A stretch of DNA of 64,000 nucleotides from JABSOG01 sp965277695 (GTDB lineage Bacteria; Pseudomonadota; Gammaproteobacteria; Enterobacterales; Alteromonadaceae): the NCBI GenBank assembly GCA_965277695.1, contig CBDIDQ010000001.1, positions 309,653 to 373,652 of the forward strand. The letters are read 5' to 3'. Positions 62,671 to 64,000 of this stretch are shown piece after piece; positions within the stretch are counted from its first letter, which is position 1, and the number at the start of each line of letters is the position of its first letter. The translations under genes and the position numbers were made by a program. The notes under the pieces were generated by a model. It was given only the letters and a program-made list of their open reading frames with translations, searched no databases and was not told the origin of the DNA.

Positions 62671-63226
62671 TGGCTAATAGCTCTGTATTGAGATTTGTAT
62701 CGTGGTTTAGGCTCTGCAAAGCAGTAAAGTGAGTGACACCAGCAAAAGTCTCAATCATAGCCGGACTAAACTTTTATCGAGAACAATTCAGTTCGATAAT
62801 TTCACTTGCCAATGTCCAACCATTAGCGATAACAGCCTTATTCACGCACGCCTCAAATCCGGCATCAACAAAATCAATATCGGCGATTAAAAGCGGTGCA
62901 GGTGCGGGATCACATGTGGTCGGCACGGTAACAATGCCAGCACCAAGTGCGGCTTACAATTCGACCAGTTCATAACAAGGTACTGTATCAATACCACTTA
63001 AAACAATCGCTTCGGCATTAACTTGGTTTTCTAACCCGGCAACAGTAACCAGCGGATTTTGCTCAAGAATAACGGTTTTCAGCGCTGTTAAATTAGCCAG
63101 TGCCGATACCTCTGTTTAACGCCCTTATCAGCGGCAAAAGCCGTCGATGTCAGCGCAAAAGATAAAACAAGGATGGGCAAAAATGCCAATCCTATGAGTA
63201 AATTCCTGATTGCTAAAAAGATCCAT
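62660..63226 (-). pseudogene. Secreted leucine-rich-repeat protein, decayed
   Basis: From an ATG at 63226, removing one T from a run of five gives a signal peptide with hydrophobic core LLIGLAFLPILVLSFA and cleavage after TAFA. After another frame change near 63117 comes LRR-like VSALANLTALKTVILEQNPL and VTVAGLENQVNAEAI. A stop at 62954-62956 and another at 62774-62776 interrupt the rest, which ends with FAGVTHFTALQSLN. The end overlaps the start of the ATPase-like pseudogene. Confidence 0.72.
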
Positions 63227-63229
63227 AGT

Positions 63230-63395
63230 GGGGCTAATGTACAGCTGTAATTCGTTCAATAACAGCGCAACTGGCGATACTAGCCTATGGTCAAATCAGA
63301 TACAATAGCAAAACAAAAATTACTGGACATTCTGTAACATGCTTTGCTATGTGTAGGTGGGAGGTTTATTAGCGGTGTTAATGAGCCGTTTAAAA
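63230..63395. other. Short intergenic stretch, nothing identified
   Basis: About 165 bp without coding or repeat signal that I could recognise. The stop of the partial gene on the minus strand is at its right end. Confidence 0.4.
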
Positions 63396-64000
63396 TTATT
63401 CATCATCTGACAAAATCAGTTTACCTAAGTCTTCTTTGATTTCACCAAAAGTCACTTTAATATTCATCAGCAGGTCTTCTCTGGCAAACGACTTCTGAAT
63501 AGATTTATCCAGCGAACGGAAAATATACTGCTCCTGATCTTCTTCTAAACCCATACTAGGAATGTTCTGCTCAAATTGCACTTGTAACTCTCTGAAAATC
63601 GACTCATTGACTTCATGACTCTCATTGAGTACCCAAACTAATTCTTCGAATTTACTTTTAACCAAACCAACGGTTTCTTTCAGCGTTTTCTTCTGCACTG
63701 CCAGCTCATTGGCAGTCAATATTGCATTTAAACACTGCTCCGCCGAACTACCGAGAAAACACAAATGATCACGTAACCGCCCCATTTTATCTTCGTCACC
63801 CTGAGGCATATTCATCAGTAAAATCGCCATTTGCGGGTAATTCACCATCATTCTCGGTTCAAACGAATAAATGCGCCCTTTGTTTTTAAGCAAAGAAAAT
63901 AACTCGATAACAATCGGCGAGCAAGCACCATGAGAACTAGAATGACGCAGCTGTCCGTCTTTGAGACGCATTTCAACCGAAGCCGCCAAACCGTAAGCCG
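63396..64000 (-). CDS. Unknown protein, C-terminal part (cut by window edge)
   Basis: The frame is open to the right edge, so the start lies outside. The visible 200 residues begin AYGLAASVEMRLKDGQLRHS and then HGACSPIVIELFSLL, GRIYSFEPRMMVNYPQMAIL and DEDKMGRLRDHLCFLGSS, followed by a mostly helical, acidic tail (EEDQEQYIFRSLDKSI). It may be the end of a chemosensory or signal transduction protein, but I do not recognise the family. Confidence 0.5.
   Translation of the reverse strand, partial: AYGLAASVEMRLKDGQLRHSSSHGACSPIVIELFSLLKNKGRIYSFEPRMMVNYPQMAILLMNMPQGDEDKMGRLRDHLCFLGSSAEQCLNAILTANELAVQKKTLKETVGLVKSKFEELVWVLNESHEVNESIFRELQVQFEQNIPSMGLEEDQEQYIFRSLDKSIQKSFAREDLLMNIKVTFGEIKEDLGKLILSDDE

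Noticed and set aside
62733..62975. Plus-strand frame of 80 codons
   Set aside because: It is antisense to the leucine-rich-repeat remnant, which explains the sequence better.

Overview
The window is a stretch of gammaproteobacterial chromosome, most like a marine Alteromonadales (Shewanella/Colwellia/Psychrobium-type) genome. This rests on two conserved blocks whose order matches the E. coli and Shewanella maps: rpsU-yqeY-dnaG divergent from tsaD, with plsY/folB-folK-uppP following, and nnr-tsaE-amiB-mutL-miaA-hfq-hflX-hflK-hflC-yjeT-purA with queG divergent from nnr. PriC, a bacterial FAN1 nuclease and a GspA/GspB pair fit that assignment. I saw no rRNA, tRNA, CRISPR array or complete insertion sequence. 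The one RNA gene I can name is the 4.5S signal recognition particle RNA at about 11.86-11.97 kb.

Layout. 0-2.2 kb: 3' end of dinG, a TSUP transporter and priC. 2.2-6.3 kb: scarred accessory DNA with an AAA ATPase remnant and an amino-acid permease remnant that meet head to head at one junction, a small secreted protein and a frameshifted NYN nuclease gene. 6.6-9.5 kb: a LysR regulator divergent from a three-gene operon (isochorismatase-like hydrolase, pirin, ABM monooxygenase). 9.5-12 kb: a short Rho-like ATPase without the primary RNA-binding domain, a transposase remnant, and a YoeB toxin module bracketed by two inverted clusters of short repeats, next to ffs. 12-14.9 kb: a frameshifted acyltransferase, a frameshifted DUF3014 gene and a patatin. 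14.9-21.5 kb: the primase/S21 block, tsaD, plsY, folB, folK and uppP. 21.5-29.8 kb: GspA/GspB flanked by inverted REP-like palindromes, FAN1, an M48 lipoprotein, a TrmH-family methyltransferase, an SRPBCC protein and a GGDEF-EAL protein. 29.9-35.6 kb: a TIR-STAND-TPR protein (a defence-type architecture) divergent from a cyclic-nucleotide-binding protein and an unknown protein, then another unknown gene. 35.6-44.4 kb: recC-recB-recD. 44.6-48.8 kb: an anchored unknown protein, a Panacea toxin-antitoxin pair, an M49-like lipoprotein peptidase and a HIT protein. 48.9-62.3 kb: the purA to queG block. 62.3-63.2 kb: two overlapping decayed genes. The right edge cuts an unknown gene.

Working together: recBCD, mutL, dinG, priC, dnaG and FAN1 cover replication restart, repair and DNA-end processing. 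hflK/hflC, hfq, amiB, plsY and uppP cover membrane quality control, RNA regulation and envelope synthesis. Defence or conflict genes are the TIR-STAND protein, the YoeB module and the Panacea pair. A roughly 200-bp palindromic element occurs at 18.8, 48.2 and 59.4 kb, a roughly 90-bp palindrome occurs twice, and several tandem repeats occur both between and inside genes.

Caution: four single-base-type frameshifts (near 6.0, 12.35, 13.2 and 63.2 kb) and two deletion-type junctions (3.53 and 62.59 kb) lie in otherwise plausible genes. Some could be assembly or sequencing errors rather than biology.
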